A stretch of 64,000 nucleotides of DNA from Flavobacterium sp. ALJ2 (GTDB lineage: Bacteria > Bacteroidota > Bacteroidia > Flavobacteriales > Flavobacteriaceae): contig NZ_JADNRC010000016.1 of assembly GCF_015594725.1 (NCBI RefSeq), forward strand, positions 32,277 to 96,276, read 5' to 3'. The translations under genes were made by a program, and so were the position numbers. The notes beneath the pieces are model-generated. The model had not been told where the DNA came from and did not search any database. It saw only the letters and a program-made list of their open reading frames with translations. Of this stretch, positions 17,296 through 25,694 are shown piece by piece. How positions within the stretch are numbered: position 1 is the first letter of the stretch; every line of letters starts with the position of its first letter.

Positions 17296-17934
17296 ATGAA
17301 TAAAGAAAACCAGTTGTTTAAAAGACCTACGCCAATTGATAAAGAGGTTTCTTGGGATAAAACCCAAGTAATTATGAGTAAAACAAATCCAATTGGAATT
17401 ATCGAATATGCAAATGAAACTTTTGTAGATGTTTGCGGATACGAAGATTATGAATTAATGGGGGAGCCGCACAACATCATAAGACATCCTGATATGCCAC
17501 GAGTACTTTTTAAAGTATTATGGGAAAACCTAAAAAAAGGGAATAACTTTCATGCCATTGTGAAAAATCTAGCTAAATCTGGTAGGTTTTATTGGGTTAT
17601 TACTGATTTTGAAATAGCAAAAGATTCAAATGGTGTGATTGTAAATTATTTTGGTAGAAGACGTGCTGTACCACAAGAAGTAATTTCGATGCATATTGAG
17701 CCTTTATATAAAAAATTATTACAGATAGAATCTGCTAGTGGAATTGAATATAGCGAGAAATATCTGATCGGATTTTTAGAAGAAAAAAATAAAACGTATG
17801 TCGAGTATATTAAAGACTTAATGTATGAGTATGAGAGAACTCAATTAAAGGTACAACATAATCATCAACCAGAACCTCATGAAATAGAGGAAGAGGAGGA
17901 GAGAGGTTTCTTTAGTCGTTTTTTTAACAGATAG
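17296..17934 (+). CDS. Single-PAS-domain protein of the Aer type, no output domain
   Basis: A 212-aa soluble protein. Residues about 25-135 form a PAS domain with a strong resemblance to Aer-like sensors: NPIGIIEYANETFVDVCGY, then NIIRHPDMPRVLF, then LWENLKKGNNF and GRFYWV. In Aer this fold binds FAD and senses redox state. The remaining 75 residues are helical and end in an acidic run (EIEEEEE) and FFSRFF. No kinase, HTH, GGDEF or methyl-accepting domain is present, so it must signal through a partner. A -7-like TAGTTTTG lies at 17219-17226. The gene is alone and ends at a strong terminator. Confidence 0.75.
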   Translation: MNKENQLFKRPTPIDKEVSWDKTQVIMSKTNPIGIIEYANETFVDVCGYEDYELMGEPHNIIRHPDMPRVLFKVLWENLKKGNNFHAIVKNLAKSGRFYWVITDFEIAKDSNGVIVNYFGRRRAVPQEVISMHIEPLYKKLLQIESASGIEYSEKYLIGFLEEKNKTYVEYIKDLMYEYERTQLKVQHNHQPEPHEIEEEEERGFFSRFFNR

Positions 17935-17974
17935 AGATGTATTGGTACAGCTTCAAATGAGCTAGGTTTAAAAG

Positions 17975-18007
17975 AAGGGTTTGACTTTTAATTAAAGTTA
18001 AACCCTT
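17975..18007 (+). terminator. Intrinsic terminator of the PAS gene
   Basis: A 14-position stem with one mismatch (AAGGGTTTGACTTT with AAAGTTAAACCCTT) and a 5-nt loop is followed by TTTTT. It lies 40 bases after the stop codon. Confidence 0.8.
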
Positions 18008-18101
18008 TTTCTGATGTGGAAATGTATTTTTAGGATTGTTCTCTAAAGTTATGAATCTAGTACTAAGGATTTTATTTAGTAAGTGTTTTATCTTAATAGC
18101 T

Positions 18102-19970
18102 TTAAATAGCTAATTTATTATTGATAACTCTTTCATTAAAAGATTGGATGTATGCTTTTAAGAATTTTTCATATTCTTTGACTTTAGGTTTATTTTGCAG
18201 CATCAAATTGTTCTTTAAAAGAACATCCTCTTTCCATTTGTATAATCCAATTGTTTGATTATTTGCAAAAGCCAGATAATAATCGTCTTTAATGAAATGA
18301 TATGTTCCTTGAAGATAATATACTACAAAGTTTTCTTTGGATTTGTAGCTTTTACCAAAACTAACCATGTCAGTTTTTATATTTAAATAATCTAAAATAC
18401 TAGGCATGATATCAATTTGCTGAAAGTTTTTGTCACTAACACCAGTTAATTCAGGATTTGATGGATCGAAAAATAATATTGGAATGTGAAATTTTCCAAT
18501 ATTTGTCTTGTCAATATCTTTATCACCAGCAGATGAAGTATGGTCAGCAGAGATAACAAATAACGTATTTTTGTACCAGCTTTCTTTTTTAGCAGCATTA
18601 AAAAACTTTCGTAGAGCAAAATCAGTATAAGCTATGCTTTCTTGAATATCGGTAGTTCCTTTAGGGAATTTTCCTTTGTATTTTTCAGGAATAGTATAGG
18701 GATGATGTGAAGAAATGGTAAATAAAGAACTAAAAAAAGGTTTTTTAAATGACGTTAACTTAGAAGCGTAAAATTGTAGAAATTCTTCATCAAAAATGCC
18801 CCATTTTCCATCAAAAACATCTTCACCTGTATATTGATCTTTTCCGTAGTATTGGTCAAAACCTGCAACTTCTGCATATTGATCAAAATTTTGGCTACCA
18901 TTAAAAGCACCATGAAAAAAGGATGTATTATAGCCTTCTTTCTTTAAAATTTTTGGAAGACCATTTATTTTATTCAAAGAATAACTTGACGATATAAAAG
19001 AATTATTCATTAAGCTTGGAATACTTGAAAGTATTGATGGAACAGCATCAATTGAAACTTTTCCATTTGCAAATCCATTTTTGAAATAGTACGATTTTGT
19101 AATAAGAGAATCTAGAAAAGGAGTTTGTCCGCGTCTAATATTCTCATTTCCGAAGCTTTCTAAAATTAAAATTACTACATTTTTTTTAATAGTAGGTTGA
19201 TCTGGTTTCAATGAAATAACTGGATTATAAATTGAAACTAATTCTTTTTCATCAAAATATTTAGTTTTATCGATATCTTCTTTCTTAAAAAGAGTTTTTA
19301 GAATGCAAAAAGGAGTATTTAAGACTAATCCCGTATTATTTAGAGCTCCATATTTAGCAGCATCTACAATTTTAATAGGTTTCTTTTGTAAACCTCCACG
19401 GCCAATTATTAAAATTAAAATTAATGAAATAACAAAATAAGCAACTTGCTTATAATAGTCTTTTTTAGTTGATTTTTCGTGTATTAAATGTGTTTTTAAG
19501 TTAGGTATTAATTTCCATAATAAAATGCTTACTATAAGAAATAAAAGGAGGATATACCAAAAATCTCGTAAAAACGAAGGGATTAATCCTATGGCTTCTT
19601 GTTCCATTCCCTTGGCAGTAATCATTCCAAAAGTACTTCTTCTGCCAGTAAAACGATAGTAGATAATATCAATAAAATTAGTTGCAATAAATACAAGATT
19701 TACTAAGTAAAAGCTAATCTTTAAAATGTTTTGATACCTTGGTTTGTATTTGAATTTACCAGGAATCAAATGGGCAATCATGAATATAATATTAATATAG
19801 GCAATGGCTGCGAAGTCAAAAAGAACTCCTCCTAAAAAGTTCTGAAACGTAAAAGCTTCAAATAATTTTAAATTCATGAGATAAAATAGAATTCGAGCGA
19901 ATTGGTAGATTATAACAATTAAAAAGAATCTTTTTAGAAATAAAACAATACTATTTTTATAGTTATTCAT
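18102..19970 (-). CDS. LTA-synthase/MdoB-like sulfatase-fold membrane protein
   Basis: A 622-aa protein with about five transmembrane helices in residues 1-190 and a sulfatase/alkaline-phosphatase-superfamily domain outside the membrane from about 265. Motifs are VVILILESFGNENI (metal-binding Glu), KVSIDAVPSILSS (nucleophile region), SFFHGAFNGSQNF, SSHHPYTIPEKYKG and VISADHTSSAG (metal Asp-His). This is the architecture of LtaS, MdoB and EptA relatives. They transfer phosphoglycerol or phosphoethanolamine onto surface glycans in the periplasm. Gram-negative flavobacteria lack teichoic acid, so a glycan- or lipid-modifying role is more likely. The substrate is unknown. Confidence 0.85.
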   Translation of the reverse strand: MNNYKNSIVLFLKRFFLIVIIYQFARILFYLMNLKLFEAFTFQNFLGGVLFDFAAIAYINIIFMIAHLIPGKFKYKPRYQNILKISFYLVNLVFIATNFIDIIYYRFTGRRSTFGMITAKGMEQEAIGLIPSFLRDFWYILLLFLIVSILLWKLIPNLKTHLIHEKSTKKDYYKQVAYFVISLILILIIGRGGLQKKPIKIVDAAKYGALNNTGLVLNTPFCILKTLFKKEDIDKTKYFDEKELVSIYNPVISLKPDQPTIKKNVVILILESFGNENIRRGQTPFLDSLITKSYYFKNGFANGKVSIDAVPSILSSIPSLMNNSFISSSYSLNKINGLPKILKKEGYNTSFFHGAFNGSQNFDQYAEVAGFDQYYGKDQYTGEDVFDGKWGIFDEEFLQFYASKLTSFKKPFFSSLFTISSHHPYTIPEKYKGKFPKGTTDIQESIAYTDFALRKFFNAAKKESWYKNTLFVISADHTSSAGDKDIDKTNIGKFHIPILFFDPSNPELTGVSDKNFQQIDIMPSILDYLNIKTDMVSFGKSYKSKENFVVYYLQGTYHFIKDDYYLAFANNQTIGLYKWKEDVLLKNNLMLQNKPKVKEYEKFLKAYIQSFNERVINNKLAI

Positions 19971-20240
19971 TTGGTTTTTAGTATTTTTTTGAAATAATTG
20001 CTTTTGTTTTTATGTTTTTCTAAATGAAGAAAAATAAATTTTGAGCAAAAGAACTATTTTTTTTTAAATTATGATTACTTAATTAATCTAATTTTTGAGA
20101 GCATGATATTAGTTTTATAAGTTTTTGAATATTAATGATTGTTTAATTGTGTTGTTTTTTAGTGTTTTATCTGTTTTTTTGAGGTATGATTTGCTTAAGG
20201 AAATTATTTTAAAAACAAGTTAATTTTTTTTACTTCTTCA

Positions 20241-20284
20241 ATGATAATTATCATAAATTAAAATCATAATGAGTATTACTTTTG
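20241..20284 (+). promoter_or_regulatory. Fnr-type operator plus -7 element of an orphan promoter
   Basis: The perfect palindrome ATGATAATTATCAT (20241-20254) is followed by TACTTTTG (20277-20284), a full TAnnTTTG match. The palindrome centre is 29.5 bp from the first base of the -7 element, the same as at ccoI, ccoS and hemN. Predicted transcription starts near 20290 on the plus strand, where no gene follows for 230 bp. See the ncRNA entry. Confidence 0.7.
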
Positions 20285-20289
20285 TAATG

Positions 20290-20467
20290 AAATTATATAT
20301 AAAGATTTTTTTAGGAGTAAAATTTCATTTAAGTTTTTTTAATATATGAATTAGTATAAATAGAGTTGATTGGTAAGCTCTTAATATAAATTTTTTAATA
20401 TTGTTTTAATTTTTTTTGGAGAAAAAATTTAATTAATCCGTTTTAAATTCTAGAACGGATTTTTTTT
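20290..20467 (+). ncRNA. Candidate Fnr-controlled small RNA, about 175-180 nt
   Basis: The stretch runs from the predicted start of the orphan Fnr-type promoter to an intrinsic terminator. It carries no believable reading frame. The only ATG near the start (20287) would overlap the transcription start and gives 20 codons; the next (20346) gives two. The coding genes under the same promoter type have their ATG 23-25 bases after the -7 element, and nothing starts there here. Two similar single-stranded modules, T-run then GGAG then A-rich then TTT, lie at about 20306-20325 and 20411-20430 (GGAG at 20314 and 20418). They could act as target-pairing sites. Boundaries are estimates. Confidence 0.55.
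20435..20467 (+). terminator. Intrinsic terminator of the candidate small RNA
   Basis: The 8-bp stem AATCCGTT/AACGGATT (20435-20442 with 20454-20461) has an 11-nt loop. An eight-T run at 20460-20467 overlaps the end of the stem. It lies 55 bases upstream of the ruvX promoter and so isolates that gene. Confidence 0.75.
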
Positions 20468-20499
20468 AGAGCCTATTTAAATTTTAAAGAGGCTCTAAA
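20465..20499. repeat. 10-bp inverted repeat between terminator and ruvX promoter
   Basis: TTTAGAGCCT (20465-20474) pairs with AGGCTCTAAA (20490-20499) around a 15-nt AT loop. It begins inside the terminator's T-run and has no T-run of its own, so it is not a second plus-strand terminator. A protein site or RNA structure is possible. Confidence 0.5.
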
Positions 20500-20521
20500 G
20501 GTATCTGGTTTCTACTTTATG

Positions 20522-20529
20522 TATCTTTG
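20522..20529 (+). promoter_or_regulatory. ruvX -7 element
   Basis: TATCTTTG, a full TAnnTTTG match, ends 19 bases before ATG 20549. An identical octamer is found before mqo. It also decides the start codon of ruvX, because the in-frame ATG at 20519 would lie upstream of the transcription start. Confidence 0.6.
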
Positions 20530-20548
20530 TATTATAATTTTAATTAAG

Positions 20549-20965
20549 ATGCCAAGAATTCTCGCTATAGATTACGGAAAGAAAAGAACAGGAATAGCTG
20601 TTACTGATGAATTGCAAATTATTGCTTCGGGTTTAACAACAATTCCGTCGCATACAACGATCGATTTTTTAAAGGATTATTTTGCTAAAGAAAGGGTCGA
20701 AGCGGTCTTAATCGGTGAACCAAAACAAATGAATGGAGAGCCATCAGAAAGCGCTTCGATTATAAAAGGTTTTGTAACTCATTTTTCTAATATTTTCCCT
20801 GATATGAAAGTGGTTCGTGTAGACGAGAGATTTACTTCTAAAATGGCTTTCCAAACAATGATTGATAGTGGACTTAGTAAAAAGCAACGTCAGAATAAAG
20901 GTTTGATTGATGAAATCTCTGCAACAATAATGCTTCAGGACTATTTATCCCGAAAAATGTATTAA
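20549..20965 (+). CDS. ruvX: Putative Holliday junction resolvase RuvX/YqgF
   Basis: A 138-aa RNase-H-fold protein. It shows the first-strand acidic motif DYGKKRTGIAVTD, the second VLIGEPKQMNGEPSESA, and VDERFTSKMA near residue 95, all diagnostic for YqgF/RuvX. The family acts in Holliday-junction resolution and in processing of pre-16S rRNA. I chose ATG 20549 (MPRILAIDYG); the frame extends ten codons further to an ATG at 20519, but that lies before the -7 element. In many flavobacteria this gene stands next to def, which is 4 kb away here. Confidence 0.93.
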   Translation: MPRILAIDYGKKRTGIAVTDELQIIASGLTTIPSHTTIDFLKDYFAKERVEAVLIGEPKQMNGEPSESASIIKGFVTHFSNIFPDMKVVRVDERFTSKMAFQTMIDSGLSKKQRQNKGLIDEISATIMLQDYLSRKMY

Positions 20966-21052
20966 CATTTAAGCAGTTTTATTTCGAAAACGTTTTAGAA
21001 AACTATAACTTTTCAGATGAAATTTATAGTTTTTTTTTGGAATTTTATGAAG

Positions 21053-21060
21053 TATCTTTG
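21053..21060 (+). promoter_or_regulatory. mqo -7 element
   Basis: TATCTTTG matches TAnnTTTG and ends 20 bases before the mqo ATG. No clear -33 element is visible at the standard spacing. Confidence 0.55.
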
Positions 21061-21080
21061 CACTTTAAAATTTTCTTGCT

Positions 21081-22574
21081 ATGTCCGACAAAACCATACG
21101 TTCAAATACCGAAGTAGTACTTATTGGTGCTGGAATTATGAGTGCAACTCTTGGGTTAATCTTAAAAGAATTACAGCCAGATTTAAAAATTGAAATTTAC
21201 GAAAGATTAGATGTTGCCGCAGCTGAAAGCTCTGATGCTTGGAATAATGCTGGAACAGGACATTCTGCATTTTGTGAATTAAATTATACTCCAGAAAAAA
21301 ATGGCAGTATTGATCCTAAAAAAGCAATTAGTATTGCAGAATCTTTTGAGGTTTCTCGTCAGTTTTGGTCTTATTTAGTACAGCAAAATAAAATTACATC
21401 TCCAGATAATTTTATAAAAAGTGTTCCTCATATGAGTTTTGTTTGGGGAGAAAAAAATGTAGATTATCTTAAAAAAAGATTTGAAGCATTACATCAAAAT
21501 CCGATATTTAAAGAGATGGTTTTTAGTGCTGATTTTTCTCAATTAAAAGAATGGATGCCTTTAGTAATGGAAGGAAGAGATGCTTCAGATAAATTTGCTG
21601 CAACTTTTATGAAAATTGGAACAGATGTAAATTTTGGAGAATTAACAAGAAGCATGTTCAATTATCTAGGAAAACTGGATGGTGTGACAATTCATTTTAA
21701 CCACGAAGTAAAAAAGTTAAAGCAACGTGAAGATAAATCTTGGAGAATTAAAATCACAGATTTATCAACTGGCCAAACCAAAAAAGTATATACTAAATTC
21801 GTTTTTATTGGTGCTGGTGGAGGATCTTTACCTTTATTAGAAAAGGCAAATGTTGCTGAAGGAAAAGGATTTGGAGGTTTCCCAGTGAGTGGACAATGGT
21901 TAAAATGTACCAATCCAGAAGTTATTCTTCAACATCAGGCCAAAGTTTATGGAAAAGCAAGTGTTGGTGCACCGCCAATGTCGGTTCCTCACATCGATAC
22001 TAGAATGATAGATGGAGAAAGAGCTTTGCTCTTTGGACCATTTGCAGGATTTTCAACTCGATTTTTAAAGAATGGATCCTATATGGATTTACCTATGTCT
22101 ATTAAAACAGATAATATAATACCAATGTTGGCGGCTGGGTATCATAATATTCCACTTACTAAATATTTAATTGAGCAAGTGAGACAATCGCCTAAAGACA
22201 GAATGAACGCTTTACGTGAATACTTGCCAAATGCGAAATCTAAAGATTGGAAATTAGAACGTGCAGGACAACGTGTTCAGGTTATTAAAAAAGACGAAAA
22301 AGAAGGCGGAATTCTTGAATTTGGAACAGAAGTAATTAATACCGAAGATGGAACATTAGCTGTTTTATTAGGAGCTTCTCCAGGAGCTTCAACTGCAGTT
22401 TCAATTATGATAGGGTTGATTAATAAGTGTTTTAAAGATAAAGTTAAAACACCAGAATGGAATGAAAAGTTCAAAGCAATGATTCCCTCTTATGGTCAAA
22501 CCTTAAATGATAAACCAGAGTTATTGGCCGAAATAAGAAAAAATACTGCAGCTGCTTTAAAATTGAATAATTAA
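21081..22574 (+). CDS. mqo: Malate:quinone oxidoreductase
   Basis: This 497-aa FAD enzyme oxidises malate to oxaloacetate and passes electrons to menaquinone at the inner membrane. The FAD-binding Rossmann motif VVLIGAGIMSATLG is at residues 12-26. ERLDVAAAESSDAWNNAGTGH and FIGAGGGSLPLLEKA are family hallmarks. The C-terminal LGASPGASTAVSIM is also specific to Mqo. Length is normal. It is a single-gene unit with its own -7 element and a shared downstream terminator. Confidence 0.95.
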   Translation: MSDKTIRSNTEVVLIGAGIMSATLGLILKELQPDLKIEIYERLDVAAAESSDAWNNAGTGHSAFCELNYTPEKNGSIDPKKAISIAESFEVSRQFWSYLVQQNKITSPDNFIKSVPHMSFVWGEKNVDYLKKRFEALHQNPIFKEMVFSADFSQLKEWMPLVMEGRDASDKFAATFMKIGTDVNFGELTRSMFNYLGKLDGVTIHFNHEVKKLKQREDKSWRIKITDLSTGQTKKVYTKFVFIGAGGGSLPLLEKANVAEGKGFGGFPVSGQWLKCTNPEVILQHQAKVYGKASVGAPPMSVPHIDTRMIDGERALLFGPFAGFSTRFLKNGSYMDLPMSIKTDNIIPMLAAGYHNIPLTKYLIEQVRQSPKDRMNALREYLPNAKSKDWKLERAGQRVQVIKKDEKEGGILEFGTEVINTEDGTLAVLLGASPGASTAVSIMIGLINKCFKDKVKTPEWNEKFKAMIPSYGQTLNDKPELLAEIRKNTAAALKLNN

Positions 22575-22600
22575 CGTAGTGATGAAAATATATTTAAATA

Positions 22601-22628
22601 AAAATCCAGATTAATTAATCTGGATTTT
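22601..22628. terminator. Bidirectional terminator, 28-bp perfect palindrome
   Basis: AAAATCCAGATTAA is followed by its exact complement, with an A-run before and a T-run after. It serves mqo and the convergent FUSC gene, whose last codon and stop lie inside it. Confidence 0.85.
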
Positions 22629-24843
22629 TTGCTATAAACTCTTTTGTAATAGTAAGTATTTTATCAGATAGATCCGTCATCCATATTAATTGTTCGATTA
22701 CTAGTTGTGCTTCTTGCATTTTGGATTCTCTTGCATTTTCGTCAAGTTCATTATTATTTTCTAATTGGCTGAAATTTTTTCTTTTTAATTCTTCAAAATG
22801 AAAAGTTAATTTTTCTACATTAATGTCTTTGTTTGTGTATATAGCTGTTTTTTCATGTCTTAAGATAGCAATTGAGTGATTCAAATTAGAAATAACAATA
22901 TCAATTACAAAATTAAATGATTCAGATGCTGAAGTCGTTTTATGGGATTGTATATAGGTACCTAAAGATGCTGAAGATGAAAGCAAGGAATGATTTAGTA
23001 CAGCTAGCTTGTTTATTTGAGGGAGTTGCTTTTGTTTCGACTTAGGTTCTTGAACCATTCTTTGGAAAGAAGTCATCAGATTTCCAATTTCGATAAAGGC
23101 ATTTTTTCTGGCTAAACGATAAGACGTAGGTAAAGTTCCTTTTTTATTATAGTATTCGGCAATTTCTCGTAAATAGTTTTTATTAGCTTCAATAGATTTT
23201 TCTAAAAATGATGCAGCGTTTAAGAATTCCCAAGCTGGCCATAAATAATAATTTGCTAAAAAGGCCAATGTAGCACCAACAAGAGAATCTAATATTCTGA
23301 ACTGAATAACTTCAAGAATATTAGGAGTTAGGATTCCATAAACAAATACTACATACATAGTAACCAGTGTGGTGCTTATTTTGTAATTGCTTTGTGTAAA
23401 AGAAATACCAATGAGCATACAAAAAATAGCGAATATGCTTATTGCAATATGGTTGTGTACTAAAGATACAATTCCAAAAGCTATTAATCCACCTAAAATG
23501 GTTCCAAAAACGCGATTATAAGAGCGCTCTTTGGTTAATCCGTAACCAGGGCGCATAATTACTACAATAGTTAATAAAATCCAATATACGTTTTGAAATG
23601 GAAGTAATTTTCCAATTATGAAACCTAACATTATAGTTATGGTAAGGCGTAGTGAATGTCTGAAAAATATAGATGAGAAGCTAAAGTTTTCAATTAATGT
23701 GCGTATCGGATAATATTGTGGAGTCAGGAATTTTTCAAGTTCCTTGTTTTTTTCTTTGAAATCAAAAGAATGAATAGCTGATGAAAAAGCCATTTCTACA
23801 ATTTTTATTTTTTCGACCTGTTTTTGAGCATACTTCAGCATATTGGTAAGCATCCAAACTCCCTCGGAGGCTTCAATTTTACCTAGATTGTTTTTATATG
23901 CATCAATTGCAGATTGTAATCCATCTAACTCCTTTTTTAAATCGTTTATAGAGATGTATTCGGAGGCTTTATGAACACTTTTGGATAGTTTTTTTAATGT
24001 AGAGGCAAGTTTGTAAGCCAGATTCTGATAAGAACGCAATGCTTCGGGATGGTCACTAAATTTTTTGTGTAATTTATTATGATCAAATGAGGTAGATAGT
24101 GCTAATTCCTGAATTTCGACTAATGTTATAAAAACAATAAGCATTTTTCGGTTTTGACTGGAGTCTCCAGATGTGGCTTTATTACCAATAAGCACTTGTC
24201 TCAAATTCTCATGAATTTGGTTTAATTCAACTTGAAGATGTAATTGTTTCTCAATGATCTTTTTTCTGTCGGCGTCAGGATTCCATAAATCACCTCTAAG
24301 TTTTAAGTATTTTGCAGTTAGTCGAATTCCATCGGCAATTTGTAATTCGACATAGCGATGGGGTTTTACATAATGAAAAATAAGTGACACGATTAAATAA
24401 AATAAACCTCCTGTAAAAATATAGCTAGAATGTAATACAGCTTCCCAGCCTTCGTGTAAGTGAGCAAATGATAGCGAAATAGAAAGTAAAGCTGAGAATG
24501 ATGCCATAGTTGCTCTTTGCCCATAAACAGAAATCATAGATGATAGGAAAAGTAATATTCCTAAAAACGGATAGAACAACCAAGGAAATGGGTATACAAG
24601 ATTAACTAATAGGTTGACGCATGAAACAATTAGAGCCGTAACTATAATTCCTTTTATTTTATGTTTAAGATTACTAGGAATATCACTTGGATAAGTATAA
24701 AAAGCCCCAAGCGCAATTGTAAAGCCAATTTCAAAATAGCCTAAAAAGTTAAAAAACAAAACAGGTACAACAGATGCAAGTGTAACTTTTGAAGCGTTGA
24801 TAAAAGAAGTATTGTTTGTGAATTTAACGATGCGATCGAACAT
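22615..24843 (-). CDS. FUSC/YccS-YhfK-like membrane protein (aromatic acid exporter type)
   Basis: A 742-aa inner-membrane protein. It has two hydrophobic halves, at about residues 15-165 (six helices) and 395-540 (six helices), separated by a soluble helical linker, with a soluble C-terminal tail. The second half contains RHSLRLTITIMLGFIIGKLL and VVIMRPGYGLTKERSYNRVFGTILGG; the MRPG..TKERSxxRxxGTxxG signature is diagnostic for FUSC/YccS/AaeB proteins. Members export aromatic acids or are of unknown function. It is a single gene in this region. Confidence 0.85.
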   Translation of the reverse strand: MFDRIVKFTNNTSFINASKVTLASVVPVLFFNFLGYFEIGFTIALGAFYTYPSDIPSNLKHKIKGIIVTALIVSCVNLLVNLVYPFPWLFYPFLGILLFLSSMISVYGQRATMASFSALLSISLSFAHLHEGWEAVLHSSYIFTGGLFYLIVSLIFHYVKPHRYVELQIADGIRLTAKYLKLRGDLWNPDADRKKIIEKQLHLQVELNQIHENLRQVLIGNKATSGDSSQNRKMLIVFITLVEIQELALSTSFDHNKLHKKFSDHPEALRSYQNLAYKLASTLKKLSKSVHKASEYISINDLKKELDGLQSAIDAYKNNLGKIEASEGVWMLTNMLKYAQKQVEKIKIVEMAFSSAIHSFDFKEKNKELEKFLTPQYYPIRTLIENFSFSSIFFRHSLRLTITIMLGFIIGKLLPFQNVYWILLTIVVIMRPGYGLTKERSYNRVFGTILGGLIAFGIVSLVHNHIAISIFAIFCMLIGISFTQSNYKISTTLVTMYVVFVYGILTPNILEVIQFRILDSLVGATLAFLANYYLWPAWEFLNAASFLEKSIEANKNYLREIAEYYNKKGTLPTSYRLARKNAFIEIGNLMTSFQRMVQEPKSKQKQLPQINKLAVLNHSLLSSSASLGTYIQSHKTTSASESFNFVIDIVISNLNHSIAILRHEKTAIYTNKDINVEKLTFHFEELKRKNFSQLENNNELDENARESKMQEAQLVIEQLIWMTDLSDKILTITKEFIAKNPD

Positions 24844-24970
24844 ATGAATAGGTTTACTAGCAAAGATAAGAATTGTATGAATTGTTTAGCAAAAATAGTG
24901 GCTTTGATTTAAATAGAAATCAAAAAGCATATAATATGATTTATAGAATTATTCATTGACTATTTTTTAC

Positions 24971-24978
24971 TATTTTTG
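24971..24978 (+). promoter_or_regulatory. def -7 element
   Basis: TATTTTTG is a full TAnnTTTG match 62 bases before the def ATG. TTGAC at 24956 is too close to be a standard -33 element. Confidence 0.45.
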
Positions 24979-25040
24979 CCAACCTAATTCAGAATAATGA
25001 AATTCTGGATTAATAGTCGTTAATACATAATACAACAAGA

Positions 25041-25631
25041 ATGATTTTACCAATTATAGGATATGGTGATCCTGTTTTAAGAAAAGTTGGAGAGGCAGTT
25101 TCGCCTGAACATCCCAATTTGAAAGAAACAATAGCTAACATGTACGAAACTATGTACAATGCTTATGGAGTAGGTCTTGCTGCACCACAAGTTGGTTTGG
25201 CCTTGCGTTTATTTGTAATTGACACGACTCCTTTTAGCGATGACGAAGATTTGCCAGCAGATGAACAAAAAGAGTTGAAAGGATTTAAAAGAACTTTTAT
25301 CAATGCCAAAATTCTAAAAGAAGATGGTGAAGAGTGGAGTTTTAATGAAGGTTGCCTGAGTATTCCAGATGTTCGTGAGGATGTTTACAGACACGAAAGA
25401 ATTACAATTGAATATTGTGAGGAAGATTTTGTCGTAAAAACCGAAGTGTTTGATGGTTTAATTGCCAGAGTAATTCAGCATGAATATGATCATATCGAAG
25501 GAATTTTGTTTACAGATAAAATTTCATCATTAAAAAAACGTTTAATTCAAAAGAAATTAAAAAACATTACCGAAGGCAAAACTTTTCAAGAATACAGAAT
25601 GAAATTTGCTGCTGCTAAAAAAGGAAGATAG
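25041..25631 (+). CDS. def: Peptide deformylase
   Basis: A 196-aa metalloenzyme that removes the formyl group from the N-terminal methionine of new proteins. All three motifs are present: GVGLAAPQVG (43-52), EGCLSIP with metal ligand Cys105, and QHEYDH with His147, Glu148 and His151. The insert after residue 63 (PFSDDEDLPADE) is common in Bacteroidota. It is followed 63 bp later by a DUF5606 gene, as usual in Flavobacterium. Confidence 0.96.
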   Translation: MILPIIGYGDPVLRKVGEAVSPEHPNLKETIANMYETMYNAYGVGLAAPQVGLALRLFVIDTTPFSDDEDLPADEQKELKGFKRTFINAKILKEDGEEWSFNEGCLSIPDVREDVYRHERITIEYCEEDFVVKTEVFDGLIARVIQHEYDHIEGILFTDKISSLKKRLIQKKLKNITEGKTFQEYRMKFAAAKKGR

Positions 25632-25694
25632 TTTTTGAAATTCTTTAGATAAAAAAATAAAATAACCGAATTCTTAATACTAATTATAATAAAC

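Noticed and set aside
20241..20254. ATGATAATTATCAT read as a Fur box
   Set aside because: The sequence resembles part of the GATAAT-type Fur box, but two of the four related sites read ATGATAAATGTCAT, which fits TGA-N6-TCA of Crp/Fnr and not Fur. The sites lie at a class II activator position before cbb3 and hemN genes, not over the promoter as for a repressor. Fur is kept only as an alternative for the two AT-only sites.
20287..20349. A 20-codon reading frame at the start of the candidate RNA
   Set aside because: Its ATG would be 3 bases after the -7 element, at or before the start of transcription, and the peptide has no recognised features.
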